Source: Spisula solida
Taxonomy: Eukaryota; Mollusca; Bivalvia; Venerida; Mactridae
Length of the DNA: 64,000 nucleotides
NCBI GenBank assembly: GCA_947247005.1
Contig: OX365952.1
Span: 48,588,722 to 48,652,721, forward strand
Reading direction: 5' to 3'
The notes under the pieces were generated by a model, which worked only from the letters and a program-made list of their open reading frames with translations, made no database searches and was not told the origin of the DNA. Position numbers and translations under genes: made by a program. This document shows, one piece after another, positions 11,431 to 22,375 of this stretch; the first letter of the stretch is position 1; each line of letters opens with the position of its first letter.

Positions 11431-12582
11431 TGAATGTTCTCTTGTTTGAATGTTCTCTTGTTTGGGTGTTCTCTTGTTTGAATGTTCTCTTGTTTGAATG
11501 TTCTGTTGTTTGGGTGTTCTGTTGTTTGGGTGTTCTGTTGTTTGGGTGTTCTGTTGTTTGGGTGTTCTGTTGTTTGGGTGTTCTGTTGTTTGGGTGTTCT
11601 GTTGTTTGGGTGTTCTGTTGTTTGAATGTTCTCTTGTTTGAATGTTCTATTGTTTGGGTGTTCTGTTGTTTCAATGTTCTCTTGTTTCAATGTTCTCTTG
11701 TTTGGGTGTTCTGTTGTTTGAATGTTTTCTTGTTTGGGTGTTCTCTTGTTTGGGTGTTCTGTTGTTTGAATGTTCTCTTGTTTGGGTGTTCTCTTGTTTG
11801 AATGTTCTCTTGTTTGAATGTTCTCTTGTTTGAATGTTCTCTTGTTTGGGTGTTCTGTTGTTTGAATGTTCTCTTGTTTGGGTGTTCTCTTGTTTGAATG
11901 TTCTCTTGTTTGAATGTTCTGTTGTTTGGGTGTTCTCTTGTTTGAATGTTCTCTTGTTTGAATGTTATGTTGTTTGGGTGTTCTGTTGTTTGAATGTTTT
12001 CTTGTTTGTGTGTTCTCTTGTTTGGGTGTTCTCTTGTTTGAATGTTCTCTTGTTTGAATGTTCTCTTGTTTGGGTGTTCTCTTATTTGGGTGTTCTGTTG
12101 TTTGAATGTTCTCTTGTTTGGGTGTTCTCTTGTTTGAATGTTCTCTTGTTTGAATGTTCTCTTGTTTGAATGTTCTCTTGTTTGGGTGTTCTCTTGTTTG
12201 AATGTTCTCTTGTCTGAATGTTCTCTTGTTTGAATGTTCTCTTGTTTGGGTGTTCTCTTGTTTGGGTGTTCTGTTGTTTGAATGTTCTCTTGTTTGGGTG
12301 TTCTCTTGTTTGAATGTTCTCTTGTTTGGGTGTTCTCTTGTTTGAATGTTCTCTTGTTTGAATGTTCTGTTGTTTGGGTGTTCTGTTGTTTGAATGTTCT
12401 CTTGTTTGAATGTTCTGTTGTTTGGGTGTTGTGTTGTTTGAATGTTCTCTTGTTTGGGTGTTCTCTTGTTTCGGTGTTCTGTTGTTTGAATGTTCTCTTG
12501 TTTGGGTGTTCTCTTGTTTGAATGTTCTCTTGTTTGAATGTTCTCTTGTTTGAATGTTCTCTTGTTTGGATGTTCTGTTGTC
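11426..12582. repeat. Minisatellite, 16-bp unit, about 72 copies
   Basis: The unit is TTGTTTGRRTGTTCTS. Two positions vary as blocks: GAA versus GGG, and CTC versus CTG. It directly abuts the 19-bp array and shares TTGTTxGxxTGTTC with it, so the two arrays probably descend from one unit by a small indel. Minus-strand open frames of 308 and 414 codons across it are low-complexity by-products. Confidence 0.97.
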
Positions 12583-13118
12583 TGGCTGTGTTCACCTGTT
12601 CGCGTGTTTGCATGACATTGTTCTCTTCTCCACGACCCCATTAATAAAGGGTCGCTCACTGCCACGCGGGAAAGTGGTATTTCTTTTTTTTTTTTTTTTT
12701 TTTTTTTGGAACTGACCTACGCCAGCCCGTTTATTTTTCAGTTAACGTGAACAATAACAGCATATATATATATTACATATATAAAGAATTACGATGCATG
12801 TATATAGATACTACAAACAATACACAGTAGTTAGTTGTTGGTGTTTGCATGCATACATGAGTTAAGTTGCTTAAGGAGGTCCAAGATGAATTCGCAGAAT
12901 TAAATCCACGCAGAATAATATCATCTGTAAAAATTAATTAAGCAGAATATAATCACCGATGTCAACAAAACTTCGTCCGCCGTAAATTGGCGAAAAGTCC
13001 GAAGCATTTCGAATATTGATTCTCGGTTTAATTATGGGCAATTATCGCTGTAATCAACTCATTGTCGTGGTAAACATAATTAGTTTAAATGTCTGTTAAT
13101 CTGAGCGTCTTTCAATAG
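12583..13118. other. Intergenic with a T23-24 homopolymer at about 12684-12707
   Basis: Beyond the array there is a short unique segment, then a long T run (possibly a reversed poly-A tail of a retrocopy), then AT-rich sequence. No gene recognised. Confidence 0.5.
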
Positions 13119-15040
13119 AATTTTACTTACTTACTTATCCTTTTCATCCCCAATGGGACATAAGGCTACAACAAGCTTTCTCCATCTTCTGTGGTCATTT
13201 GCTATGTATTGGGCCTGGTCCCAGAAATAGCCCATGTCCGCCAGTTCTGCCGTTACTGTTCTTCGCCATGTTGTTTTAGGTCTGTCCCTTTTTTTTTAAG
13301 TATAGTGCAGTTTTGGGAATTCTGTTTGTTGCCATTCTCATTGTGTGTCCTAACCATTTCATTCGTCTTTGTTTGATTTCAGTTCCGATGTTTCTGCTTC
13401 TGCTTTTTGTATATAGGTCTTTGTTGCTAATCTTATTTGGCCAAAAGATTCGATTTATTTTTCTTAGACAAATGTTGTGGAATACTTCAACTTTCTTGAT
13501 ATCACTGTCTATCACCCGCCAACATTCTGAGCCATAGAGAAGTACTGACTTGACATTGCTGTTGTACAGTTGTAATTTGGTTTTCGGACTGTACTTTGTT
13601 GATCTCCAGATTGGTTGAAGTTGTGCAAATGCTGTTCTTGCTTTGGCGAGTCTGGATTTGATGTCTTTTCCAGCTCCATTGTCTTTGCTTAACACACTTC
13701 TAAGATAGGTGAAGTCGTCAACTTCTTCCAAGGGACTTCCATTGATTTGAACAGATTCAATAGGCGCGTTGATGGTCATTATCTTTGTCTTTTTGGGGTT
13801 GATGTTTAAGCCAGTCTGTTTAGCGTATAGGTTCAGTCCTTCTATTTTTTCTTGTATGTGAACAAAGCTGCTAGATAGTTCAGCCAGGTCATCAGCAAAG
13901 TCCAAATCTTCTAAGTGTTCGAACATAGTCCACTGAATACCTCTTTTCTTATCTGTTGTTGCTTTCTTTTCTATCCAATCAATTACCACCAGAAATAATA
14001 TTGGAGACAGTATGCATCCCTGTCTAACTCCTCAGTTAACATCAAAAGGTTCTGAGACGGTGTTTTCCAGGATAACACTGCACTCAAACTTGTCATAGAA
14101 GGTTTGCATTAGGGAGCATATCTTAACTGGGATTCCATAGGATCGTAAGATTTGCCACAGTGTTTCCCTATGCACGCTGTCAAATGCCTCCCTAAAATCC
14201 ACATAGTTTATGAAGAGTGGTGTATTCCATTCAATACTTTGCTCTATGATGTTGCGGATGGCGAAAATTTGGTCTATGCAACCCCTTCCTTTTCTGAATC
14301 CTGCCTGTTCTTCACGCAGTATGTCATCGATTGCCTTGTCTATTCTAGTAAGGAGTATTTTGCAGAACACTTTGTTTGGAACTGATAGTAAAGTTATCCT
14401 TCTCCAGTTGTCACAAATTTGGAGGTCTCCTTTCTTTGGTAATTTCACAATAATACCCTTTTTCCAGTCGTCAGGTATTGTTTCATATTTCCAGATTGAT
14501 TTAAAGAGTTTGGAGTGTACTTTGGATGATATGGAAGTGTCTGCCTTCAGCATTTCAGCATGTGTACTGCGTCTATACCAGGTGCTTTCCTATTCTTGGG
14601 TGTTTTGATGGCGTTCTTAATTTCATCGATGGTAGGTATGTCCAGATTTATATCTAGATCTGCAACAGCAGATTTAGGACTGGCTGCATCTTCAGGTTAC
14701 GGACAGTTAAGAACTTTGAAGTATTGTACCCAACGCTTTGCCTGCTCTTGTTCTGTTGTTATTGTGTGACCATCTTTATCTTTTACACGCGCTGGCTGCG
14801 TGGTGACTTTCCCACATAGTTGTTTCGTGATTTTGTACACTGTGCTCATTTCTCCATTTGAGGCTGCATGCTCTGCTTCTTCTGCCAGATTTTCTACAAA
14901 TTCCCTCTTGTCCTTCCTTGCATTTCTTTTTACTTCTTTGTCTTTTGCTCTGTAGGAAGTCTGTAATTGTTCATGTAATCTTGGTGACTTTGTGCTTATC
15001 AGTTTCAATGGTGAACAAGTATGCAAAGTATTAAAGCAAT
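13119..15040 (-). mobile_element. Dead non-LTR retrotransposon (LINE), 5' truncated
   Basis: Minus-strand frames carry reverse transcriptase landmarks in order: linker region (15047-14697), thumb and palm blocks with KLPKKGD and QAGFRKGRG (14553-14032), then the catalytic FADD (about 13905) and a C-terminal SECWR/MKWLGH segment down to 13276. The element reads on to a (TAAG)n-like 3' tail at 13123-13137. Breaks: stop codon at 14697-14699, a small frameshift near 14557, stop at 14032-14034, and frame loss after 13276. It cannot make an intact protein. Confidence 0.85.
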
Positions 15041-15047
15041 ATGTCAA
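13276..15047 (-). pseudogene. Reverse transcriptase pseudogene of the LINE
   Basis: This is the coding remnant within the LINE. It is read as three pieces (15047-14697, 14553-14032, 13989-13276) separated by two nonsense codons and one frameshift. FADD is present, so the catalytic centre itself is not lost. Endonuclease is absent, consistent with 5' truncation. Confidence 0.8.
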
Positions 15048-15350
15048 TGCACTATGAAGATATCAGAGGTAAAAAAACCCGTACCTAAACTTTAACATTT
15101 GCACTAAGTAGAAAAAGGCATGATTTTAACAAAATGTCTGATATAGTTACCTCCTCCTGCATATGGGTTGGTGTCATGATGGTGAACAAGTATGCAAAGT
15201 ATGAAAGCAATATCTAAAAAGACTTAGAGAATATAAGAGGTTAAAAACCTGTACCTAAACTTTAACAAAAGTGTTACGCCGTCGCCGACACTGACGCCGA
15301 CGCTCGGGTGACTGCAATAGCTCCCCTTATTCTACGAATAGTGGAGCTAA
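15041..15350. repeat. Interspersed repeat ending GTGGAGCTAAAAA
   Basis: It contains a two-copy motif built on GTGAACAAGTATGCAAAGTA (about 15002 and 15182) and TACCTAAACTTTAAC. It then has CGCCGACACTGACGCCGACG and ends in AGTGGAGCTAAAAA. This is another member of the GTGAGCT-like repeat group of this genome. Confidence 0.55.
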
Positions 15351-15565
15351 AAATGAATATCGAAAATGTTTTTTTATTTTCATTTTTATTTGTAAACAAA
15401 GGTAGTGTTATCTCCGGCGAACTTATACATTATTTCATTATTTATTACGTAAAATGTGTAGGTCTTTGATTAATTGTTTGGATGAGTTAATTATAAACTT
15501 TCACCAGAAATTCCTTTTCTCGTTCTTCTAACTTTTTCATTTTTTATGTGTGCATGTGTACGAGT

Positions 15566-15651
15566 TTTGGGAAATATACGTCACTGTGAATACAACAACA
15601 ACATACTTTAGTGTACAATGTTTATTTAAACATAAACATTTCTATTTGCCA
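15566..15651 (-). repeat. B2 terminal repeat of the tyrosine-recombinase retrotransposon
   Basis: Carries GGAAATATACGTCACTGTG, ACAACAACAACATACTTTA and GTTTATTTAAACATAAAC, and matches B1 at 15798-15848 plus 17177-17213. Confidence 0.8.
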
Positions 15652-15722
15652 TATTCTCCCCTGTCATTCCACATACATATATCATCTATAAATACCCAAT
15701 ATACTGCACACCAACTAAAGAC

Positions 15723-15798
15723 ATGAACAAGTCGAGAACGAAAATAGGACGTCACTTTATGTGACGTCATCACAAGTTGTTGTTCACGTGACTACTAT
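15723..15798 (-). repeat. A2 repeat of the tyrosine-recombinase retrotransposon
   Basis: 76 bp beginning ATGAACAAGTCGAGAACG. It matches A1 at 21984-22059 with a single C/T difference. It abuts B1 directly. Confidence 0.9.
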
Positions 15799-17213
15799 TT
15801 TAGGAAATATACGTCGCTGTGAATACAACAACAACATACTTTAATGTACGAGGAATGTTCGAAAAGAAATGCAATTTCATGCATATCTTGGTTTTTGTAG
15901 GGGCTTTGTGCTGCAAACTTGGCATGTGTACCAAATAGACCATTGTCTGCACCTGGGTAAAATTTTGTTAAAATCCATGCATTAGTTTGATCAAAATGTA
16001 TGTTTAATAAACACTTAATAATTAATACTAAGCTGAAAAATGTTCGAAATACATATCGTTAAACTGACTGAAATTATGCCTTATGCCTACGAAAGGTCTC
16101 AACTTAATTTAAGTGATAAATTTCTACATGATGAACTTTTTGAGATAAAAGGACATCGTAAGGTATCTTTTAGCATTGTAGCACTTTTATTACATGTTTC
16201 AAAGTAGGTCAATAGCATCTAAAAGTCAACAACAATAGTGGCCAACTAAAAACAACAACAATCAAACAGAACATTGATAAAAAGGAGGATATTCGTCTCA
16301 AAACTGCAATATTAAAAGTTGGACTGTTAGCTGCTCGTACAAGCTTGAGTTTATCCCAAGTTCACTTCATTTGGAATAAAATTCTTGAAGTTAACCAACA
16401 TGTGTATCCACTGGATACCATGTTCATTAGGTGGTGCCAAAAACGTCATCTTATTTTAAATGCCATGAAAATATTAAATTCATACCTCCAGTTCTTTCAA
16501 AAGAGGTTTTTACGTAGTATAACAAAGCATGGAACATACACACACTGTCATTAACCAAGAATGAAGCAGACATATCATATATGTGCCACCAAGAATTCTA
16601 AGAAATCCGTAATTGTAAAAATACACACAGTCACTGATGGAAATGATTAACTTGATTTTCTTCATCCACAAAGATCCCAAATTTAAAAACAACACCTAAT
16701 GGACAAACAAGTTCCAAAAAGGTTCATTGTGTGCATGAAAAACTTCAGAAATATTTCATATAGCGTCAAACAGTTAATGTAATAGACCATATGCACATTT
16801 CTCATGAAAATGGCTATTTGATCAGGGCTTCTACTGTAAAGTAGTTTTTAAACTCAAAACACACGAGGATACTTTATCACTAAGTCTATTCTGTAGACCT
16901 ATTCATATGCGAATAATTTTCAGTTCCTAAACTAAAATTACATGCAGACGATCACAAGTACGGTTCCAGGAAACCTATGTGGTCAGCCATATTACAGTGC
17001 AGGAGTGTTATACCTTTTGCAGACGACAAAACATATCTTTAATCTTGAATTTAACGGTTTAATTTGTGTGCTATGTGTAAAGGAGAGTTCATTGAAGGTT
17101 TTCTGTGAGTTTCTGTGGAAATGGTTCAGTAAAAAAAGTTACAGAGTAAATTGCATTTCTTTTCGAACACCCCTCGTACAATGTTTATTTAAACATAAAA
17201 AATACTATTTGCC
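15798..17213 (-). repeat. B1 repeat, interrupted by a mariner-like insertion
   Basis: The two halves (15798-15848 and 17177-17213) rejoin across a duplicated TA to give a copy of B2. This defines the exact insertion point of the element at 15849-17176. Confidence 0.85.
15849..17176. mobile_element. TA-flanked mariner-type element, decayed
   Basis: Flanked by TA at 15847-15848 and 17177-17178. Terminal inverted repeats: CGAGGAATGTTCGAAAAG on the left, and the complement of CTTTTCGAACACCCCTCG on the right, extending through AAATGCAATTT. Length 1328 bp, right for a mariner, but no readable transposase remains. A related end occurs at 28523. Confidence 0.8.
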
Positions 17214-17317
17214 ATAACTAGTGAGTAAATTCCAAAATTAAACGGTCAAAACTGGTAAAACACTAAAACAGCGAACTGTAGAAAAACTCGCACTAAAGCA
17301 GCGAACTGTAGAAAAAC

Positions 17318-18558
17318 TCAACCTGATAAAGTCATAATAGTCAGACAAGCACACCTGTATATAATATTCAATACAATGGACAATTTATATATGAATACTG
17401 TAATACACACGCAATGCTCTATTAAAGGTACAGAGAGCCTCACAAATACCCACATATATGTATATATACTAAAAAACTTATCATTCCTGAGATATAACAT
17501 CATCTGTGAGTATCTGTGAGTATATGGAGTTCTAGAATGTACACAGTGAGCAAAGAAGACCTCGGAATCCTTCCAACGCCCAACCTTTCTAACAATTTCA
17601 GGGTTTATACCTTTCTCAACAGCCGAAGTAGCCCCAGTTGGGCGAAAGGATTTGGCAGAAAATCCTTGACCACTAAGTCCAGCCAAAGCAACTGATTCAT
17701 CCAAAATCCTAGCTATTGAACTAGCTTCTAAAGCCTTATAAGGAGGTTTCAAAGTAAGGAAAAGAGCTTTATCAGGAGGCCTACTACTAGCTGTCTTAGC
17801 ATGTAATCCTGCAATGCTTGAACAGGATCCAGCTTAGAATCACTGCTCCGCGGTAACACTATCTCAAACCCTGTACGCTTGGTATCATTCTTTATACCAA
17901 AGAACTGAATCTTGGCAGCTTGTTCAGAGAAAGTAACCTGATCTACTGTAAACACAACTTTCTTAGTACCATTTGTATCAACTGTACAGGCATTCGGGCT
18001 GATATCAGAAGGTCGGAGCATAGCAGTCAAGGCAAGGAGGGTTATAGCTTTAAGTCTAAGGAATTTAATATCAAGTATGTCATTTGCATCCCATTTAAGA
18101 AACAAATCATGGAACCTACTGATTGGCATGACCCTCGACCTTTGCATGGGTAATGTAGTACCTGATTTAACCAGAGCAGTAATCAACATCTTGATCTTAT
18201 AGCTATCTACAATATTAGGCAAACCCTGGATTTTGTACACATGACCCATATCAGCAGTAGCAGTGTGTAACACGGAACTAGGTCTTTGTGACCCAATAGC
18301 TACCAAATACAAAAAGCCAGCAAGATCTCTATTAGCTGTAGGAGGAAATGGACAATTCTTAGACTGACAGAAATCGTGTAACTTGACAAGCATACTGTTA
18401 TATGACCTTAAAGTACTAGGGGCAATACAGAACTGAAAACGATCAGAAGAGTCAGAAGACCAACCATACTGCTCTAATTTGTCCCGCCATAAATATTCCA
18501 AGCAAATAGGGCCCATTTTCGATTGCGGCAAGGTTCCGCTACTCCCATTGACCGACAT
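17318..18558 (-). pseudogene. Tyrosine recombinase pseudogene
   Basis: The N-terminal core-binding part (APSTLRSYNSM) is followed by LTAMLRPSDIS, which would hold the first catalytic arginine. After a one-base frameshift near 17800 comes the C-terminal catalytic part with SFRPTGAT and GRWKDSEVF. At the place where this family normally has its nucleophilic tyrosine (a HYVHS-like word), the frame reads HCVHS. So the nucleophile appears to be cysteine through a one-base change. The family alignment is from memory. Confidence 0.75.
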
Positions 18559-19007
18559 ACCATTGGACTGTTGGGGAGCCTAAATGGAGGGGCTATGGAC
18601 ATTTTGATTAGACGATGGTACCAAGTTTGACCTTTCCATCTTGGGGCAATTATTGTTGCAAATGCCTTTTGTGCTTGTACGACATCCAATACTTGGTTGA
18701 GAAGACAGAACGGGGCGTTGACGAAATTGTTCTCTAATTGCCAATTGACCTGAGAAAGTGCGTCCACTGCCTCTGACAACGGTTCCAAATAACGGCTGTT
18801 GAATCTGGGAATTTGACAATTATGACAATTTGAAAAGCGGTCTACGGTATGTGGACCCTAAAGACGGTCTATATATTTGAACAGATTTGGATGCAGCATC
18901 CAATTGTGTTTGTCGGGGGTTCTGGACCAGTAGTCCGAAACTTGGTTGTTGACTCCTGATATATGTGCACACTTGATTATGAGACCATGAGACTGCTGCT
19001 CGTTTGA
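18474..19007 (-). pseudogene. Pol C-terminal region between RNase H and recombinase
   Basis: Frames contain WMLHPNLF, GPHTVDRF, FNSRYLEPL and EAVDALSQ, the post-RNase H segment of DIRS/Ngaro polyproteins. A TAG interrupts it near 18860, and it overlaps the start of the recombinase frame. Confidence 0.65.
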
Positions 19008-19505
19008 TCGCACTTACAAAAAAGCGTGAACACATTACACCGATCCTGCATTCACTGCACTGGCTTCCGGTGCCATACAGAGTACAGTGAGTACAGTACA
19101 AGGTCATTATATACACATTTAAGACCAAACATGAACTTGCTCCTGTTTACATGAATGAGTTGGTAACTGAGTACCACCCAACAAGATCCCTGAGATCAGA
19201 CTCAGCCAAATTGTTAAACGTTCCGAGAACAAAAACTAAGTCCTACGGTGAAAGGCGTTTTGACAAATGTGCAGCCACCCTGTGGAACAGTCTGCCAATA
19301 GAAATAAAAAACATTGACTCTCTGCTGGTTTTCAAAAAGACACTAAAAACGCACATGTTTAAACTGGCATATCAGTGATCAGTGGATGTTAGATTTTCAA
19401 GACACTTACCAACTTTCAATAAATTAACTTTCGCGTGTACAGCGCTTTAGAGACTTGTTTTATAAGGCGCTATATAAATATTTTCAATTATTTTCAATTA
19501 TTATT
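18970..19505 (+). mobile_element. 3' fragment of a LINE inserted in the retrotransposon
   Basis: The plus frame reads LHWLPVPYRVQYKV, APVYMNEL, RSLRSDSAKLLNVP and LWNSLPIEI, ending FKKTLKTHMFKL then TGA at 19376-19378. This is the conserved C-terminal end of CR1/L2/jockey-type LINEs. It is followed by the 3' UTR phrase GCGCTATATAAATATT and short ATTTTCAATT repeats at 19478-19505. It lies between the RNase H and the downstream part of pol, so it inserted after the host element was in place. Confidence 0.8.
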
Positions 19506-21123
19506 ATGTTCTATTGCTTCGGCCCATATTGCTATTGCTAATTTTGGCGAGGAAAGGACTTGGACCCCCATATGGTTTACATATGCCATTGCAGAAATAT
19601 TGTCTGTCAGAACCTGTATACTAGTAGTCTTTCTCCGAATGAGACTGGAAAATGCCTTTAAGGCCATTAGTATAGCAAACATTTCTCTCTCGTTTGATGA
19701 TAGGAAGGACATTCTCTTGTTCCAGTCCCCAGAGGCCACGCGACCTTCGTAAATTGCTCCCCACCCGAGGTGGCTGGCATCTGTAACTATCTGACCTGGT
19801 ACTGACTCGTTGCATATTAAACGTTCGTTCCAATAATCAACGGACCCTAACCACCATTCAAGTTCTTGTATAACCTCAGGGGTAAGAGTAACCAGACTAG
19901 ACCAACAGTCACGAGTAGCAAGTAATCGGTATGCGTTTCTGAGGAAAAGCTTACCAGGGGTAACAACCCAAGATACGGATATACACTGACCACAAATTTT
20001 GGCCAGAAAACGGTAAGTGATTATTTTGAGCTGAAGAGCTTTACGGATACTACGTTTGAGCTTGGATGTACCCAAAGACAAAGCCTTGACCCGTATATTA
20101 TTGTCAGTACTATGGATAGAATAACCAATATATCTAATAGACTGTGATGGAGTCAACTGAGATTTTTCAACATTTATAGTGAAACCAAGTTAAGTCAATG
20201 TCTGAATAAGTTGTTCAACGTGATCAGTTGCACATGATGCGCTGGCTACCAAACGGAAATCATCAACAAACACAGTAACACGTAAGCCAATGGACCTAAG
20301 ATAAGTGACAATTGGGCGAACAACTTTGTTAAAGTAATAAGGGCTAGCACATAAACCAAATGGTAAAACTTTCCATCTAAAATAAGTGTCATCAAATCTA
20401 AATCCTTAACAATCTCTTCTGTTCACAGAAACTGGAATATGGAAAAACCCGTCATTAAGTTATAGTTAGAACATATTAAGTAAATTTTAATGATTAAAAA
20501 GGGCGGAGCGAGCGAAGCGAAGCGAGTCCTTTTTAGTCATTAAAATTTACTTAATATGTTCTAACTAACTTAGAATATAACATTCTGCATTCTGATTGGC
20601 CGATAGAAAGTAGCGCCAACGCATGACGTAAAGTCTGTGAAGAGAAAATTTTAATGATTAAATTTTCAGTTAACCGCCAAAATGCGGCGTTTTCATTGGC
20701 TCATAATGTAGGTTATATTCTAATATCGGTTGTGACAAATAAATCTTCAGGTTTCAAGAAATTAACGGTATCTCTTATGTCCTCGTTTCTGTATTTAGGC
20801 ACAGTACAATATGAATTCAATCTCCGTAGATCAGTGATGAATCATAGTTTGGTGTTCTTTTTTGGTTCACAATGAATTGGGTTAACACATGTTAGTTTAA
20901 CAAAACACTTTTCAATGCAGTCAGCGTCAATAAGTCGCGATATTTCCTGTTTGAAAAATGAATATTCGTTCTTACTGAAAGGTCTGTTATTTAGTTCAAA
21001 ACTTACACTGTCAGATGTAGAAAATGGTATCTCAATCCCATTGTTTATCCAATCGATCACGCATTGTGGAGTGTCAATTTTTTTCCAAGCGTCTATGTGA
21101 TCCCGAAGCTTGAGAAGACACAT
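19494..21123 (-). pseudogene. Reverse transcriptase and RNase H pseudogene of the tyrosine-recombinase retrotransposon
   Basis: RT starts with WINNGIEIPF and VNPIHCEPKK, then a TGA near 20845. It resumes with VPKYRNEDIRD, is interrupted by a MITE at about 20460-20731, and continues with FRWKVLPFGLCASPYYF and the catalytic FVDDF near 20250. A TAA follows near 20190, then the RNase H core (VTDASHLGWGA, LTDNISAMAYVNHMG). At least three nonsense codons are present. The RNase H wording is DIRS-like. Confidence 0.8.
20460..20731. mobile_element. Foldback MITE inside the reverse transcriptase
   Basis: It contains a long hairpin (20464-20567): TTAGAACATATTAAGTAA and the complementary TTACTTAATATGTTCTAA around AAGGGCGGAGCGAGCGAAGC. 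It then has CCGCCAAAATGCGGCG and ends with GTTATATTCTAA. A related copy occupies 44386-44989. The insertion point interrupts the RT frame. Confidence 0.75.
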
Positions 21124-21348
21124 TTAATATCCAAGGGAAACAAATCTAACATGACGTCCGCACCTTGCGAGTTAGAGTTGTCCTCCCTTTGTTGTCTCCT
21201 ATTTGGAAACTGTCGATTAGCGAAACTGTTGAAAACGTCACGATCCTGCCGATATGAGAATGATGAACGTCCACGACCACGACCGTATGAATAATTCTAA
21301 CCACGACGACCCTGTCGTCACTAGATCCCGTTGATCTACAAGCGGCTG

Positions 21349-22034
21349 CTAAAGTTGCGGCTGAGATTCTAAAGCACCCTGATCGAATCCTGAAGTATTC
21401 CTTTGAAGACTGTGGAATATGTTGGCAGTTGATGTGTCAAATTGTCCATTCACCAACAAGGCAGCGAATTCTTCTTGTAGATATTTTATCTGAGCATGTT
21501 GTATCAGAAACAAACTGTCTAAAGTCTGCTGATCAATCGAACTGGTAGCGTCAACAGTACCCAACAGTTTAATGGCGGTTTCACAATAACGTTCACTTTT
21601 AGTGATAATGTTCAACAACGGCTGATCGCTCCTCTTAATGCCTTGTCTGGAATCATTAAGTCTTAAATCTGCCGGATTTTTTACCTTATTTAAGCTGTCT
21701 TTCAATGCCTGAAATTCGGCTTGCAAATCCGGCTGCTGATTACTAGTAGCGCTTGTACCTGTGACAGTAATGGCGGATTACTAGCGCCCACGAGGCCACT
21801 ATTTGGAGGAATAAAATCCTCAGAGCTGCGTCCATGCGCGATCCTAGGCTCAAATAAACATTTCTCTATGTTGTCTAAGCGTAGTTTTACCGAACACATA
21901 AACTCATCCAGCTTTTCTTCAAGTGAACTACTCATAATCCCCAAAATTACTCGGAGAAATTGTTCGTACGTCCTGACTTTGGAATGAACAAGTCGAGAAC
22001 GAAAATAGGACGCCACTTTATGTGACGTCATCAC
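21349..22034 (-). pseudogene. gag-like region of the tyrosine-recombinase retrotransposon
   Basis: Two overlapping frames (22034-21702 and 21726-21349) contain a helical stretch with SSLEEKLDEFMCSVKLRLDN and FQALKDSLNKVK, then EFAALLVNGQFD. Just downstream an arginine-glycine-rich piece appears in another frame. The position, directly before RT and directly after A1, fits a gag-like ORF. There is no zinc knuckle that I can see. Confidence 0.6.
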
Positions 22035-22059
22035 AAGTTGTTGTTCACGTGACTACTAT
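21984..22059 (-). repeat. A1 terminal repeat (5' end) of the tyrosine-recombinase retrotransposon
   Basis: 76 bp matching 15723-15798 with one difference. It carries GTGACGTCATCACAAG. Confidence 0.9.
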
Positions 22060-22375
22060 GAAGGTATATTGTTAACGCATGCGTGCATGTGTTATAACAT
22101 GCAGTCCCGAGATGTTATAACTCGAAATAAAACCATGAAAAATGTTTTTCTAGTATAACTTGAAACATCATATGCACATTATGTTAGTAAATAAAGACCA
22201 TTCTACTCCCGACAATGGCATGTTTTCAGTAGTTTAATAATGGCCTAAATGAGTCGATACGGCCGAAATGTGCCGAAATATATACAACGTCTTGTTCCCT
22301 GGACAGGATTGTCCGTCTGTTCTGTTAGTTGTTTGTTTCATACGAAGCAGAAGCAAAACATCTCTTTTTAGCATA

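Larger units (their letters stand above)
15566..22059 (-). mobile_element. Tyrosine-recombinase retrotransposon (Ngaro/PAT/DIRS group) with split direct repeats, dead
   Basis: Read on the minus strand: A1 repeat (22059-21984), gag-like frames (22034-21349), reverse transcriptase (21123 to about 20160), RNase H (to about 19500), tyrosine recombinase (18558-17318), then B1 (17215-15798 around an insertion), A2 (15798-15723) and B2 (about 15651-15566). A1 and A2 are 76 bp with one difference. The A1-ORFs-B1A2B2 order is the hallmark of Ngaro/PAT-type elements, which integrate with a tyrosine recombinase rather than an integrase. Three later insertions (15849-17176, about 18970-19500, about 20460-20731) plus nonsense codons and frameshifts show it is inactive. 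Without insertions it would be about 4.4 kb. Confidence 0.85.

Noticed and set aside
10388..11801. Several long plus-strand frames (up to 307 codons) over the 19-bp array
   Set aside because: All three frames stay open because the repeat lacks stops. The products are one short phrase repeated (LLDVPYIVGCSLHCWMF-like), with no unique sequence. Minisatellite artefact.
16345..16554. Possible transposase fragment in the mariner-type element
   Set aside because: The 69-codon frame has no catalytic D residues or helix-turn-helix wording that I can identify.
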